NCBI GenBank assembly: GCA_021779855.1
Contig: JAJXZW010000010.1
Span: 24,425-88,424, forward strand
Length of the DNA stretch: 64,000 nucleotides
Direction of reading: 5' to 3'
DNA from: Actinomycetes bacterium
Lineage (GTDB): Bacteria; Actinomycetota; Acidimicrobiia; Acidimicrobiales; RAAP-2
Shown one piece after another: positions 16,793 to 25,607 of the stretch. A program made the position numbers and the translations under genes. The number at the start of each line of letters is the position of its first letter. Within the stretch, counting starts at the first letter, position 1. The notes under the pieces are model-generated. The model was not told the DNA's origin, searched no databases, and worked only from the letters and a program-made list of their open reading frames with translations.

Positions 16793-17748
16793 CGCGCGGA
16801 CCACCGGGCGAGCAGCCGCTCGGCCCCGGCGGCCATCTCGGCGACGACGTCCCCGGCCGGGCGCACGCGCCGGAGCGCGCCGACGGCCTGGCCGGCGTAG
16901 AGGTACGCGACGTCGAGGTCGCCGTCGCGTCGGGCGTCGGCCAGCGCGCGGCGCGCGTCGGGGTCGTCGGCGAGCTCGTCCTCGTGTCCCCTCCAGCGCC
17001 GCCAGAAGTCGTTGGCGAGGGCCCGTCCGGGGTAGTCCTCGGGCCAGGCGAGGCCCTGGGCGACGTCGAAGACGGTGGTGACGACCGTGTCGCCCTCGCC
17101 GGCGGCGAGCAGACGCTCCACGGCCCGGGGGGTGAGCGCGGCCTCGGGACTGGCGAGCAGTGCCGTGCCCACCCAGGCGCCGGCGGCCCCGGCCGCGAGG
17201 GCGGCCGCGAGTCCCCGCCCGCTCGCGACGCCGCCGGCGGCGAGCACCGGGGACTCGACGAGGTCGAGCACCGCCTCGAGGAGGGGGAGGGTCGCGACGC
17301 GGTCGCGGCCGTGGCCACCCGCCTCGGAACCGCGCGCGACGACGACGTCGACCCCCGCGTCCACGGCGGCGCGCGCCTCCGCGGTGTCTCCGACCTGGGT
17401 AGCCGAGGCGACCCCGGCGTCGCGCAGGCGCGCGACCCAGGGTCGGTAGTCGCCGAAGCTCACCGAGACGAGCGAGGGCCCCGCGGCGAGCGCCGCGTCG
17501 AAGAGCTCGGGGCGCGACTCGAGCGCCCAGGCCATGAGGCCGACGCCGAAGGGCCGACCGGCCGCCGCGGCGCGCGCCCCCTCCTCGCGCACGGCCTCCA
17601 CCGGGGTCGAGCCGCCGACGCCGACCATGCCGAGGCCCCCGGCGCCGGACACCGCGGCCGCGAGCGCGCCGCCGCCGACGTAGGCCATGGGCGCCCCGAC
17701 GACCGGGACCTCGAGGCCGAAGCGGTCCGTGAGCGCGGTCCTGAGCAC
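16789..17748 (-). CDS. Nitronate monooxygenase/FabK-like FMN oxidoreductase
   Basis: A 319-residue TIM-barrel flavoprotein of the 2-nitropropane dioxygenase group: VVGAPMAYVGGGALAAAVS at the start, VVARGSEAGGHGR (phosphate and flavin contact, with the family's catalytic His region), VLAAGGVASGRGLAAALAAG and GAWVGTALLASPEA. Such enzymes oxidise alkyl nitronates or reduce enoyl-ACP using FMN; which applies is unclear, though the EAGGH motif favours nitronate monooxygenase. The minus-strand start is preceded by AGGGGG. It shares its stop CTAG with the upstream plus-strand gene. Confidence 0.83.
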   Translation of the reverse strand: MLRTALTDRFGLEVPVVGAPMAYVGGGALAAAVSGAGGLGMVGVGGSTPVEAVREEGARAAAAGRPFGVGLMAWALESRPELFDAALAAGPSLVSVSFGDYRPWVARLRDAGVASATQVGDTAEARAAVDAGVDVVVARGSEAGGHGRDRVATLPLLEAVLDLVESPVLAAGGVASGRGLAAALAAGAAGAWVGTALLASPEAALTPRAVERLLAAGEGDTVVTTVFDVAQGLAWPEDYPGRALANDFWRRWRGHEDELADDPDARRALADARRDGDLDVAYLYAGQAVGALRRVRPAGDVVAEMAAGAERLLARWSAR

Positions 17749-17769
17749 GGGGCACCCCCTGGTCGGTCG

Positions 17770-19530
17770 TTACCGGCGAACCTTAACGACCCCTCTCTCG
17801 TCGCCGACGCGTCCGCTCCTCGGGCGGGCGAGGAAGCGGCGCAGCCGGTCGACGGGCCAGGTGGTTACGACGTCGGCGCGGCGGGCCCAGCCCCGCTGGG
17901 CCGTCGCCGCCCCCACGCGGATCCGCTCGAGCTGGCTCGCCGCGTGGGCGTCGGAGGAGACGGCGAGGCGACAGCCCGCCTCGATCGCCCGGCGGCACAG
18001 GGAGCCGTCGAGGTCGAGCCGGTCGGGGGCGGCGTTCACCTCGAGGGCCGTGCCGGTGCGCGCGGCCACCCGCAGGACCTCGTCCCAGTCGGCGTCGACC
18101 GGTCCGCGCCGCCCGAGGGCGCGCGCCGTGGGGTGGGCGAGGACGCGCACCGCGGGGTGCTCGAGCGCGCGCACGATGCGCGCGGTCATCGCCTCGCGGG
18201 ACTGGCGCAGCGCCGTGTGCACCCCGGCGACCACGACGTCGAAGCCGGCGAGCACCTCGTCGGGCCAGTCGAGCGAGCCGTCGGGCGCGACGTCGACCTC
18301 GGTGCCGTGCAGCAGCGTCATCGAGCCCTGACAGGCGAGCCGGCGCAGGCGCTCGCGCTGGTCGAGGACACGCTCCAGGGTCACGCCGGGGAAGAGGCGC
18401 GGGCCGTGGTCGGTGACCGCGAGGTAGCGGTACCCGAGGGTGCGGGCCGCCGCCACCATCTCCTCCAGGCTCGAGACGCCGTCGGAGAGCGTCGTGTGGA
18501 CGTGCAGGTCGCCGCGCAGGTCGGTCGCCCGCAGGACCCGGGGCAGCGTGCCGGCGAGGCCGGCCTCGATCTCGCCGAGGTCCTCGCGCAGCGTCGGGGG
18601 GATCCAGGGCAGGCCGAAGGCGGCGTAGACGTCGTCCTCGGTCCGCGCCGCGACGACGCGGCCCGTCGCCACCTCCACCAGGCCGTACTCCGAGAGGGAG
18701 CGGCCCTCGCGCACGGCGATCTCGCGCAGGTGGATGTTGTGGGCCCTCGAGCCGGTGAAGTACACGAGGGCCGCGCCGTACACCGAGGGATCGACGACGC
18801 GCAGGTCGACCTGGATCCCGCGGGTCGTGACGACCGAGGTCTTGGTCCCCCCGCGTACGAGGACCCGCCCGACGCCGGGGAGGGCCACGAAGGCCGCCAT
18901 GACCGCGTCGGGGTCACCGGAGGCCGCGAGCAGGTCGACGTCGCCGACGGTCGGGGCCATGCGCCGCAGCGAGCCCGCGTACTCGCAGCGTTCGACGGCC
19001 GGCTCGGCGCGCAGCCCGGTGAGGAGCTCGTCGGCCAGCGAGAGCGCGACGTCGAGGCGAATCCGCTCGCCGTTGCGGTGGGCCTCCTCGACCGAGCGGG
19101 CGAGGTTCTCCTCGCTCTTCGCCCCCCAGCCGGGCAGCTCGCGCAGCCGGTGGTGGTGCAGCGCGTCGAGCAGGTCGGCGCGCGAGGTGACGCCCAACTC
19201 CTCGTAGACCTGGCGGGCCCGCTGGGGCCCGAGGCCGGGCACGTCGAGCAGGTCGCGCAGCCCGGCCGGGATGACCGCACGCAACTCGTCGAGCTCCTCG
19301 ACGCTCCCGGTGCGCACGAACTCGACGATCTTCGCGGCGAGGTGCGTCCCCACCCCGGGGATGGCGTCGAGGTCGTGCTCGTCCATCTCGGAGACGTCGG
19401 TGGCCCAGCCCTCGACGGCGCGGGCGGCCCGCTCGTAGGCGCGCACCTTGAACGGCTCGCCGCCCGAGAGGGCGAGCAGCTCGGCGAACTCCTCGAGCAT
19501 CTGGGCCGCCGCGTCGTTGGTCCGGGTCAT
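17770..19530 (-). CDS. polX: DNA polymerase/3'-5' exonuclease PolX
   Basis: A 586-residue family X polymerase. The N-terminus has helix-hairpin-helix repeats (DAIPGVGTHLAAKIVEF, DVPGLGPQRARQVYEEL). The nucleotidyltransferase core follows with GSLRRMAPTVGDVDLL (catalytic Asp pair) and QVDLRVVDP (third Asp). The C-terminal PHP nuclease domain begins near residue 345 with GDLHVHTTLSDG and has AVTDHGP and SSDAHA metal-binding motifs. It fills short gaps and trims 3' ends in base-excision repair. Neighbours do not suggest a more specific role. Confidence 0.93.
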   Translation of the reverse strand: MTRTNDAAAQMLEEFAELLALSGGEPFKVRAYERAARAVEGWATDVSEMDEHDLDAIPGVGTHLAAKIVEFVRTGSVEELDELRAVIPAGLRDLLDVPGLGPQRARQVYEELGVTSRADLLDALHHHRLRELPGWGAKSEENLARSVEEAHRNGERIRLDVALSLADELLTGLRAEPAVERCEYAGSLRRMAPTVGDVDLLAASGDPDAVMAAFVALPGVGRVLVRGGTKTSVVTTRGIQVDLRVVDPSVYGAALVYFTGSRAHNIHLREIAVREGRSLSEYGLVEVATGRVVAARTEDDVYAAFGLPWIPPTLREDLGEIEAGLAGTLPRVLRATDLRGDLHVHTTLSDGVSSLEEMVAAARTLGYRYLAVTDHGPRLFPGVTLERVLDQRERLRRLACQGSMTLLHGTEVDVAPDGSLDWPDEVLAGFDVVVAGVHTALRQSREAMTARIVRALEHPAVRVLAHPTARALGRRGPVDADWDEVLRVAARTGTALEVNAAPDRLDLDGSLCRRAIEAGCRLAVSSDAHAASQLERIRVGAATAQRGWARRADVVTTWPVDRLRRFLARPRSGRVGDERGVVKVRR

Positions 19531-19550
19531 CGCCCCGGCCCCGCCGGTTT

Positions 19551-20600
19551 CTAGCCCATGACGACCACGGCCCGCCCGGTGAGGGTCCCGTCGTGGAGGC
19601 GCCGGTAGGCCTCGGGAGCCTGGTCGATGGTGAAGCGCTCGACGTGCACGCGCACCTGGTGGCGCCGCGCGAGCTCGATGACCTCGATGAGCTCGCCGCG
19701 GTACCCCCAGTAGGAGGTCATCACGGGCGACTCGTAGGGGGTCGTGAAGAACCCGACCGGCACCGTCGCCCCGCCCATGCCCAGCCCGACGATGTGGAAC
19801 TCGCCGCCCACGCCGACGAGCTGCTTCGCGACGTCGAGGCTCGACTGGAAGCCGGCGAAGTCGAAGACCGCGTCGGCCCCGCGGCCGTGGGTGAGCTCAC
19901 GGGCCTTGGCGACGACCCCGGGGTCGTCGGAGCGCAGCGTCTCGTCCGCGCCCGAGTCGAGGGCGAGCTTAAGCTTCGCGTCGTCGACGTCGAGGGCGAC
20001 GACGCGCGCGCCCGACAGGGCCTTGATCATCTGGATCCCGACGTGACCGAGGCCACCGGCGCCGACGACGACGGCCGTCGATCCGGCCCCGAGCACCGGC
20101 AGCGCCGACTTGATCGCGTGGTACGGGGTGAGGCCGGCGTCGGTGAGGGGCGCCGCCTCGGCCGGGTCGAGGTCGAAGATCGGCACCAGGTGGCGGGCCG
20201 CGTCGACGACCATGTACTCGGCCATCGCACCCGGCGCGCCGAGGCCCGGCGCGAGGATGGCGAGCTCGGCCGCGCGCTCGCAGTAGTTCTCGTGACCCTG
20301 GGCGCACTGGTAGCAGGTCCCGCAGCCCCACGGGCCGTAGACGGCGACGGCGTCGCCCACCGCCACCCCGGTGACCCCGGCGCCGAGCTCGGCGACGACG
20401 CCCACGCCCTCGTGTCCGAGGGTGAGGGGCAGCGCGCCGAAGGTGTACTGCTCCGGGGGGATGCTCATTATAAAGACGTCCGAGTGGCACAGCCCCGCGG
20501 CCGTGACCCGGAGCAGGACCTGGCCCGGTCCCGGTGTGGGCCGGTCGATCTCGACGACCTCGGGGTTCTGACCGAACTCGCGATACTGCACTGCCTTCAT
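19551..20600 (-). CDS. Zinc-dependent NAD(P) alcohol dehydrogenase
   Basis: A 349-residue medium-chain dehydrogenase, very like the Rhodococcus ADH-A type of secondary alcohol dehydrogenase in my recollection. Catalytic zinc ligands sit in AAGLCHSDVF and TLGHEGVG; the structural zinc cysteines are in GPWGCGTCYQCAQGHENYC; the cofactor loop is VVVGAGGLGHVGIQM. It interconverts alcohols and ketones or aldehydes. MKAVQYREF is chosen as start, with GAGAGAGGTGG just upstream; the longer frame runs into remnants of another gene. Confidence 0.88.
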   Translation of the reverse strand: MKAVQYREFGQNPEVVEIDRPTPGPGQVLLRVTAAGLCHSDVFIMSIPPEQYTFGALPLTLGHEGVGVVAELGAGVTGVAVGDAVAVYGPWGCGTCYQCAQGHENYCERAAELAILAPGLGAPGAMAEYMVVDAARHLVPIFDLDPAEAAPLTDAGLTPYHAIKSALPVLGAGSTAVVVGAGGLGHVGIQMIKALSGARVVALDVDDAKLKLALDSGADETLRSDDPGVVAKARELTHGRGADAVFDFAGFQSSLDVAKQLVGVGGEFHIVGLGMGGATVPVGFFTTPYESPVMTSYWGYRGELIEVIELARRHQVRVHVERFTIDQAPEAYRRLHDGTLTGRAVVVMG

Positions 20601-20739
20601 GGCGATCCACCTCTCTCCCGGGGCGACCCGTCCCCTGACGGGGCGGCACTCGGGACACCTCCATCGTGGTCGCTCGGGCCTCGCGCGCGCCGGGCCGATA
20701 GTCCCAAACGGCCCGGGCCCACCTCGGCGAGGGTCGTGG

Positions 20740-21020
20740 TCGGTCCGGTCGCTCGGGGCGACGGCGAGCGGCCCGAGGACGCTGGCGCTGCCCCAGCGCA
20801 CCACCCGCCGCCCCGGCGAGCCCGCCGTCCTCGAGGGCGACGAGGGTGTCCTCCGGAGTGGCGGGCGCGCGTGCGCACGACGTCGGCGTCGCCGCAGGTC
20901 TGGGTGGGATCGGTCAGCCCGAGGAACGTCCCGAAGGCCACGCGGACGAGGCGGTCAGCGGCGTCGAGCTCGTCGGGGGCGACCGCGCGGATCCCCACCG
21001 CCCGGACCGTGGTGCGTTCG
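20740..21020 (-). pseudogene. Broken GNAT-family N-acetyltransferase
   Basis: Three adjoining minus-strand frames give consecutive pieces of one GNAT-like protein: IRAVAPDELDAADRLVRVAF with GDADVVRTRAR, then PEDTLVALEDGGLAG, then VRWGSASVLGPLAVAP. At least two frameshifts separate them, and no downstream acetyl-CoA binding half remains. Fragment order matches the usual GNAT N-terminal order. The gene sits directly behind the DUF6226-like gene, with which it may once have been co-transcribed. The 421-base gap 20601-21021 holds nothing else. Confidence 0.6.
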
Positions 21021-21021
21021 C

Positions 21022-21549
21022 TCAGCCCGGCGCGCGACGGGGCCAGGGTCGGTAGTCGAAGGCGCACTCCACGAGCCCGTCACCGCGGTGGCGCGACCAC
21101 GAGCCTCGGCGCGACCCGTGGGGCCCGACGAACGCGTAGCGGGTGGCCCGGGCGGTCACGGCCTCGCTGAATCCTCCCTCGACGAGGACCGCGACGTCGG
21201 ACTCGAGCTGTTCGACGACCCGCGCGGGGTCCTCGTCGCAGGCGTCGCACCCGCACGAGGGGTACGCCGTGAGACAGGTCCGCCCGAAGAGGGCGCTGAC
21301 CCCGGGGAAGTCCGTCGCGGCCAGGGTGAGGGGGGCGGCCCCGGGGTCGCCGGGGACGAGCCGGGTCACCCAGAGCGCGCTGGCGCTGAGCCCGGGCCCG
21401 AGGTCGTCGGGTCCGACGGGACCGCGCGCGACCCGGAAGTCGCGCTCGAGGCGCGCCACCAGCTCGGCCGCCCGCTCGACGACGACCCCGTAGCGCTCGG
21501 GGGCGCTGACCCGCCCGTAGGCCTCGGGCGCCGGCTCGTCGCGTCCCAT
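21022..21549 (-). CDS. DUF6226-like hypothetical protein
   Basis: A 175-residue protein with a helical N-terminal region (YGVVVERAAELVARLERDF), a middle LTLAATDFPGVSALFGRTCLTAYPSCGCDACDE with a CGCDAC cluster, and the C-terminal VECAFDYRPWPRR. The arrangement resembles proteins annotated as DUF6226; no activity is known. The start MGRDEPAP is preferred over an upstream in-frame start because the extra sequence is low-complexity and lies in the divergent intergenic region. Confidence 0.6.
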   Translation of the reverse strand: MGRDEPAPEAYGRVSAPERYGVVVERAAELVARLERDFRVARGPVGPDDLGPGLSASALWVTRLVPGDPGAAPLTLAATDFPGVSALFGRTCLTAYPSCGCDACDEDPARVVEQLESDVAVLVEGGFSEAVTARATRYAFVGPHGSRRGSWSRHRGDGLVECAFDYRPWPRRAPG

Positions 21550-21638
21550 GCGGGCATCCTCGCACGCGCCGCCGCGGGGGAGGGCGTCGAGGCGGGGCCG
21601 ACCAGGAGACGAAGGTCCCACGACCCTACGGTGAGTGC

Positions 21639-22166
21639 GTGGGAGAGAATCGTGGCGTGCACTACGTCGGGTCGCCCCGCCGCACCGTGCCGGTCGGTCG
21701 TCGCGCGCTGGGTGCGCGCGGGCTCCTCGTGGGCCTCACCGTCGCGGCCGCCCTCGCGCTCGGCCCGAGCGCCGGGGCGGCGACGTGGTCGTGGCGGGCC
21801 GCCGGCACCCTGGCCGACCCCGTCGTCTGCCCCCGGCCGGGCCACGCGCTCGGCCGGACGATCTGCGCCTACCGCCTGCCCGACGCGCCGCGCGCGACCG
21901 GCCCCGAGGTCATCACGGTGACGGTCACCAACGGCGCCTCGCGGCGCGCCTGCTACGGGCTCTCGGTCTCGACCAGCGTGGCCGCGGGGCTGCGCCAGCT
22001 CTGCGTGGGCGCGCACCGCACGGGCCGGCTGCGCCTCGTGGGGGCCGCGGGCACCTGGCGCGCGACGCGCCTCGAGCTCTTCACCACGAGCGGCTCGCCG
22101 AGCCGGCCGATCGCCCCCCAGCGGTCCCTCGGCCGCAGCCCCTTCGTGGTGCGCGCCTCGTCGTGA
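21639..22166 (+). CDS. Secreted protein of unknown function
   Basis: A 175-residue protein with a long basic N-region and a hydrophobic core (GLLVGLTVAAALALG) ending in a probable AGAA cleavage site. The mature part has four Cys (CPRPG, TICAY, RRACYGL, LCVG), likely in two disulphides, in a beta-rich sequence (EVITVTVTNGA). No family is recognised. The GTG start lies six bases after TACGGT (21627-21632), arguing for a leaderless transcript. Its stop overlaps the next start (GTGA). Confidence 0.6.
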   Translation: MGENRGVHYVGSPRRTVPVGRRALGARGLLVGLTVAAALALGPSAGAATWSWRAAGTLADPVVCPRPGHALGRTICAYRLPDAPRATGPEVITVTVTNGASRRACYGLSVSTSVAAGLRQLCVGAHRTGRLRLVGAAGTWRATRLELFTTSGSPSRPIAPQRSLGRSPFVVRASS

Positions 22167-22981
22167 CGGCCCTCGACGACCTCGTGGAGCGCCGCCTCCT
22201 CACGGGGCTCACCCTCGTGGGGGCCGCGGCGAACGTCGTGATGCAGCTCTCGCTCGCCCCGGTCGGGCGGGCCGTGCTCGAGAGCCGCGTCGAGTCCGGG
22301 GCGCTCACCCGTCATCCGGTCAAGCGCACCCGCACGACGCTCAGCTACCTGGCCCTCGCCATGTTCGGTACCGAGGACGAGCGCGCCTGGCTCGGCCGCG
22401 AGGTGTCGCGCCAGCACCGCAGCGTGCGCTCGGGCGCGTCGAGCCCGGTCGCCTACGACGCCTTCGACCCGGCCCTCCAGCTCTGGGTGGCGGCCTGCCT
22501 CTACCGGGGCGGACTCGACGTCCTCACCCTCTACGGCGAGGCGCCGGACGAGTCCACCCTCGACGCCCTCTACGAGCGCTCGGCCCGCCTGGCGACGGCC
22601 CTGCAGGTGCCCCCCGAGGCCTGGCCGGCGACCCGGACCGACTTCGACGCGTACTGGGAGGCGCGCCGCGCCGAGCTCTCGGTGGACGAGGCGACCCGGC
22701 GCTACCTCGTCGACCTCCTCACCCTGGGCTTCCTGCCCCGGCCCCTCGCCCGGCTCCTCGGCCCCTGGCACGCCCGGGTGAGCCTCGCGCTGCTCGACCC
22801 GCCGTTCCGGGCGCTGCTCGGGCTCGACCTCGGCGCGGCCGAGGAGGCGCGGGCCCGTCGTCAGCTGGTCGGCCTCGCCCGCCTCTACCGGTTGTTGCCG
22901 ACGGCTCTCGCGCGCGTGCCGTTCAACTGGGTGCTCGCCGACGCCCGGGCCCGCCGGGCGCGGGGCCGGCCTCTCACCTGA
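22163..22981 (+). CDS. MpaB/DUF2236-family oxygenase-like protein
   Basis: A 272-residue member of the MpaB (DUF2236) family. Characteristic are NVVMQLSLAPVGRAV, RTTLSYLALAMFG, the QHRSVRSG segment and YDAFDPALQLWVAACLY. In the rubber oxygenase Lcp these regions bind haem b; most relatives have no known substrate. It overlaps the secreted-protein gene in GTGA and abuts the convergent GH25-like gene in TGATCA with no spacer. A paralogue lies at 36733-37629. Confidence 0.78.
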   Translation: MTALDDLVERRLLTGLTLVGAAANVVMQLSLAPVGRAVLESRVESGALTRHPVKRTRTTLSYLALAMFGTEDERAWLGREVSRQHRSVRSGASSPVAYDAFDPALQLWVAACLYRGGLDVLTLYGEAPDESTLDALYERSARLATALQVPPEAWPATRTDFDAYWEARRAELSVDEATRRYLVDLLTLGFLPRPLARLLGPWHARVSLALLDPPFRALLGLDLGAAEEARARRQLVGLARLYRLLPTALARVPFNWVLADARARRARGRPLT

Positions 22982-24889
22982 TCAGCCCTGGACGTAGCGC
23001 ACGCGGCAGCGCTGGCCGTTCCTGAAGACGAGGGTGAAGACGAAGACGCCGTTGCGCGAGCCGCGCCACACGCTCACGCGCAAGACGAGCAGGGTGCCGG
23101 TGTCGTGGGCGACGACCACCCGGGTGCCGGGGTGGCTCGTGACCCGGGGCCGGCCGTAGAAGCCCGAGCCGGTGACCGTGAGGATCCGGGTGCGCCCGGC
23201 GATGGCCCGCCCGATGACCGCGACGGCGCGCGGCGGCGAGGGCAGGGTGGTGGTCGTGGTCGGCGGCGGGGGCGTCGTCGTCGTGGTGGTGGTCGCGGCC
23301 GCCGGGGTCACGGTGAGGGTGAAGGCGAAGGTGCCCGCGTCGCCGGTCGTGTCGGTGACCGTGCCGGCCACGGGGTAGGTCCCCGGCGCGAGGGTGCCCG
23401 ACGCCGTGACCAGACCGGTCGCCGAGACGACGAGGGCGGGCTGGCCGGAGGTCTGGGCGTAGGTGATCGGCCCGAGGTTCGCCCCCACGTCGAGCTGCAC
23501 GCTGTAGGTGGCGCTCTGGCCCGCCGGCACGCTCGCGCGCAGCGGCGGGCGCTGGACGAGCTGTCCGACCGTGAGGGTGAAGGTGAAGGTCCCGGTGTCG
23601 CCGAGCGTGTCGCTCACCGTGCCGCCGGCGCTGTAGGTGCCCGCGGGCAGCGTCCCCGAGGTGGTGAGCAGGCCGCTGGCCGAGACGAGCAGTTGGGGCT
23701 GGCCGGAGGTCTGGGCGAAGGTCGGCGGGTCGGCCGGGTTCGCGGCGGTGACCGCGAGCTGGGTGGAGTAGTGGGCCGACCCGCTGACCTTGACCCGTCC
23801 GGTGGTGGGGAGCTGCTGGACGAGCTGGCCCACGTCGAGGGTGACCTGGAAGCTGCCGGTGTCCCCGGAGGCGTCGGTGATCGTCCCGGCCGCGCTGTAG
23901 CTGCCCTGGGGCAGCGTCCCCGAGGTGGTGAGCAGGCCGCTGGCCGAGACGAGCAGTTGGGGCTGGCCGGTGCTCTGGGCGTAGGTGACCGCGCCCGAGG
24001 CGTTGTCGGCCACGAGCTGCTGGCTGAAGCCGAGCGACCCGGCCGTCGAGACCGAGATCGTCACGGGCGCCTCCACGAGGCCGCAGGCGTAGTCGCCGTC
24101 GTAGCCCTGGGACGGGTACTGGATCAGGGCCACCCGGCCGCCGGTGAACGACGTGGTGGTGCAGGCGTCAACGGCCTGGGTGAGGCTCGCCGCGAGCCCG
24201 GGGACCCACACCGGGATCCCGGCGAAGGCCGAGGTCACCCCCATGATCGCACTCCACTGGCGGACCGTCGAGTAGATGCCGACCTGGGTCGCCCCGGCGC
24301 TCTGGAGGTAGCCGAGCATCCCCCGGAGGGACGCTTGGTCGTAGGACTGGTTGGCGGCGTTGTTGGCGTAGAGGCCCCCGGTCGTCTCCCACTGGTTGGC
24401 CGTCTCGACGTCGAGCCACCAGTGGGCGGCGTTGGCGGCGGCGCCCGGCGAGGCCGCGCCGTCTTGGGCCTCGGCGCTGAGCACCGCGGCGTACGACGCG
24501 CTCGCCATGTTCCAGCCGTAGTCGTAGGCGCAGGCGGTCGAGTTGTTCCCCGTGCAGGCCTGGGGGGTGGCCTGGCTCACGGGCCAGTCCGGGGCGCCGG
24601 CCGGGCCCGGGTTCTGGGTGTTGAGGTAGAAGGCCGGGGCGGCGTTGGCGGCGTCCTGGGCCCAGACGAGCTCGAAGGCGAGGCACGGGTTGGTCGAGAA
24701 GCCGTGCCCGTTGTTCACCCCGACGATCCCGAAGCCGGGGCTCGGGGGCAGGGTGTGACCGCACTGGGGGAAGCTGACGTCGAAGCCCACCGACACCGGG
24801 GAGGGCGCCGTGGCGGCCGAGGCGGTGACCGGGCTCGCCAGGCCGACGAGGCACAGGGCGAGGAGGAGGCGGCGCAGGGGACGCGGCAC
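22982..24889 (-). CDS. Secreted GH25-like protein with three Ig-type repeats
   Basis: A 635-residue exported protein. After a signal peptide (RRLLLALCLVGLASPVTASA) comes a TIM-barrel-like domain of about 265 residues with GFDVSFPQCG, FGIVGVNNG, AYDYGWNMA, HWWLDVETANQW and VGIYSTVRQW, a pattern of lysozyme/DUF1906-like actinobacterial proteins; the DVE acid is a candidate catalytic residue. Three repeats of about 90 residues follow, each with LLVSASGLLTTSGTLP or a variant, then a Thr/Pro linker and a C-terminal domain ending RNGQRCRVRYV, shared with the protein at 44142. A cell-wall role is inferred. The GTG start is the last one before the signal peptide; the long upstream frame extension overlaps the Rpf-like gene. 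Confidence 0.75.
   Translation of the reverse strand: MPRPLRRLLLALCLVGLASPVTASAATAPSPVSVGFDVSFPQCGHTLPPSPGFGIVGVNNGHGFSTNPCLAFELVWAQDAANAAPAFYLNTQNPGPAGAPDWPVSQATPQACTGNNSTACAYDYGWNMASASYAAVLSAEAQDGAASPGAAANAAHWWLDVETANQWETTGGLYANNAANQSYDQASLRGMLGYLQSAGATQVGIYSTVRQWSAIMGVTSAFAGIPVWVPGLAASLTQAVDACTTTSFTGGRVALIQYPSQGYDGDYACGLVEAPVTISVSTAGSLGFSQQLVADNASGAVTYAQSTGQPQLLVSASGLLTTSGTLPQGSYSAAGTITDASGDTGSFQVTLDVGQLVQQLPTTGRVKVSGSAHYSTQLAVTAANPADPPTFAQTSGQPQLLVSASGLLTTSGTLPAGTYSAGGTVSDTLGDTGTFTFTLTVGQLVQRPPLRASVPAGQSATYSVQLDVGANLGPITYAQTSGQPALVVSATGLVTASGTLAPGTYPVAGTVTDTTGDAGTFAFTLTVTPAAATTTTTTTPPPPTTTTTLPSPPRAVAVIGRAIAGRTRILTVTGSGFYGRPRVTSHPGTRVVVAHDTGTLLVLRVSVWRGSRNGVFVFTLVFRNGQRCRVRYVQG
23645..23706. 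repeat. 62-base exact direct repeat, copy 1
   Basis: Identical over all 62 bases to 23909-23970, 264 bases away, inside the repeat region of the GH25-like gene. It encodes the LLVSASGLLTTSGTLP segment on the minus strand. Identity at synonymous sites points to recent duplication or gene conversion. Confidence 0.85.
23909..23970. repeat. 62-base exact direct repeat, copy 2
   Basis: Second copy of the repeat at 23645-23706; sequence identity ends sharply on both sides. The third Ig-type unit of the protein is more diverged. Confidence 0.85.
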
Positions 24890-24951
24890 CCCATCGAATC
24901 TACGACGACGACCCGGGCCGTTTGGGCTCCGGGCTTTACAAGCCCCTGTGT

Positions 24952-25404
24952 TCACCACCCGCCGGGCTGGCAGCCGTACTGGTCGGGCACCCAGCCGCCG
25001 GTGACGCGCATGCCCACCAGCACCTGGGCCAGCCGGCCGGCCTGCCCGGCGACCGAGGCGAACCGGCGGCCGCCGTACTGGGCCCAGGTGGAGTTGAGGA
25101 AGCCGATGCCCGAGTAGACCGGTCCGACCATGTGCCAGTTGCCGTTCACCTCGCACACCGCCACGCGCTGCCACTGATCGAGCAACCCGCCGAGGGTCGT
25201 GCGGCGCTGGGCGGCCAGGTGCACCACGGCCCGGCGCAGCGACCGGGCCCGCACGAGCGCCGGGCTCGGGGGGTGGGCGATGTGTCGCACCACCCGGGCC
25301 GGTGCGGGGGCCGCGTGGTCGGGCGCGGGGGCCCCCGAGATCGTGGCGGGCACGGCCGCCGCGGTCACGACCGACATCATCACCGCCGACAGTCTTCGTC
25401 GCAT
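24952..25404 (-). CDS. Resuscitation-promoting factor-like transglycosylase
   Basis: A 150-residue secreted protein: signal peptide from RRRLSAVMMSVVTAAAV, a basic linker, and a C-terminal Rpf-like core WQRVAVCEVNGNWHMVG, whose Glu is the expected catalytic acid, with FLNSTWAQYGG and a closing QYGCQPGGW that supplies the partner Cys. Rpf proteins cleave peptidoglycan glycan strands and stimulate growth from dormancy. The start MRRRL is taken over an upstream in-frame codon because it opens a standard signal peptide. It is followed 62 bases downstream by the GH25-like gene on the same strand. Confidence 0.8.
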   Translation of the reverse strand: MRRRLSAVMMSVVTAAAVPATISGAPAPDHAAPAPARVVRHIAHPPSPALVRARSLRRAVVHLAAQRRTTLGGLLDQWQRVAVCEVNGNWHMVGPVYSGIGFLNSTWAQYGGRRFASVAGQAGRLAQVLVGMRVTGGWVPDQYGCQPGGW

Positions 25405-25607
25405 GGTCACTCCTCGTCCCGGGTGCGTTCGGGCACCCGTCACGGCGTCGTCCGTCCCGGGGGTTCGTGGGGGCGGGCCACTCGGTCCACCCCGAGGGGT
25501 GCGGCGACCTCATGTCAGCGCGTGATCGGCCCATTCTAGGGCGTGACGGGGGTCGTCCGTGACCTCACACCCCTATTGACCAGGAGTTATATATTCACAT
25601 CATCGCT

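Noticed and set aside
20601..20804. Longer N-terminus for the alcohol dehydrogenase
   Set aside because: The added residues are a shifted GNAT remnant, and the ribosome site fits MKAVQY at 20600.
24952..25534. N-terminal extension of the GH25-like protein into this region
   Set aside because: The extension is out of frame with the Rpf-like gene and lacks a signal peptide, whereas GTG 24889 opens a standard one.
25405..25600. c-di-AMP (ydaO) riboswitch before the Rpf-like gene
   Set aside because: Such switches precede many actinobacterial rpf genes, but the conserved core segments are not visible here; only short GC hairpins are seen.
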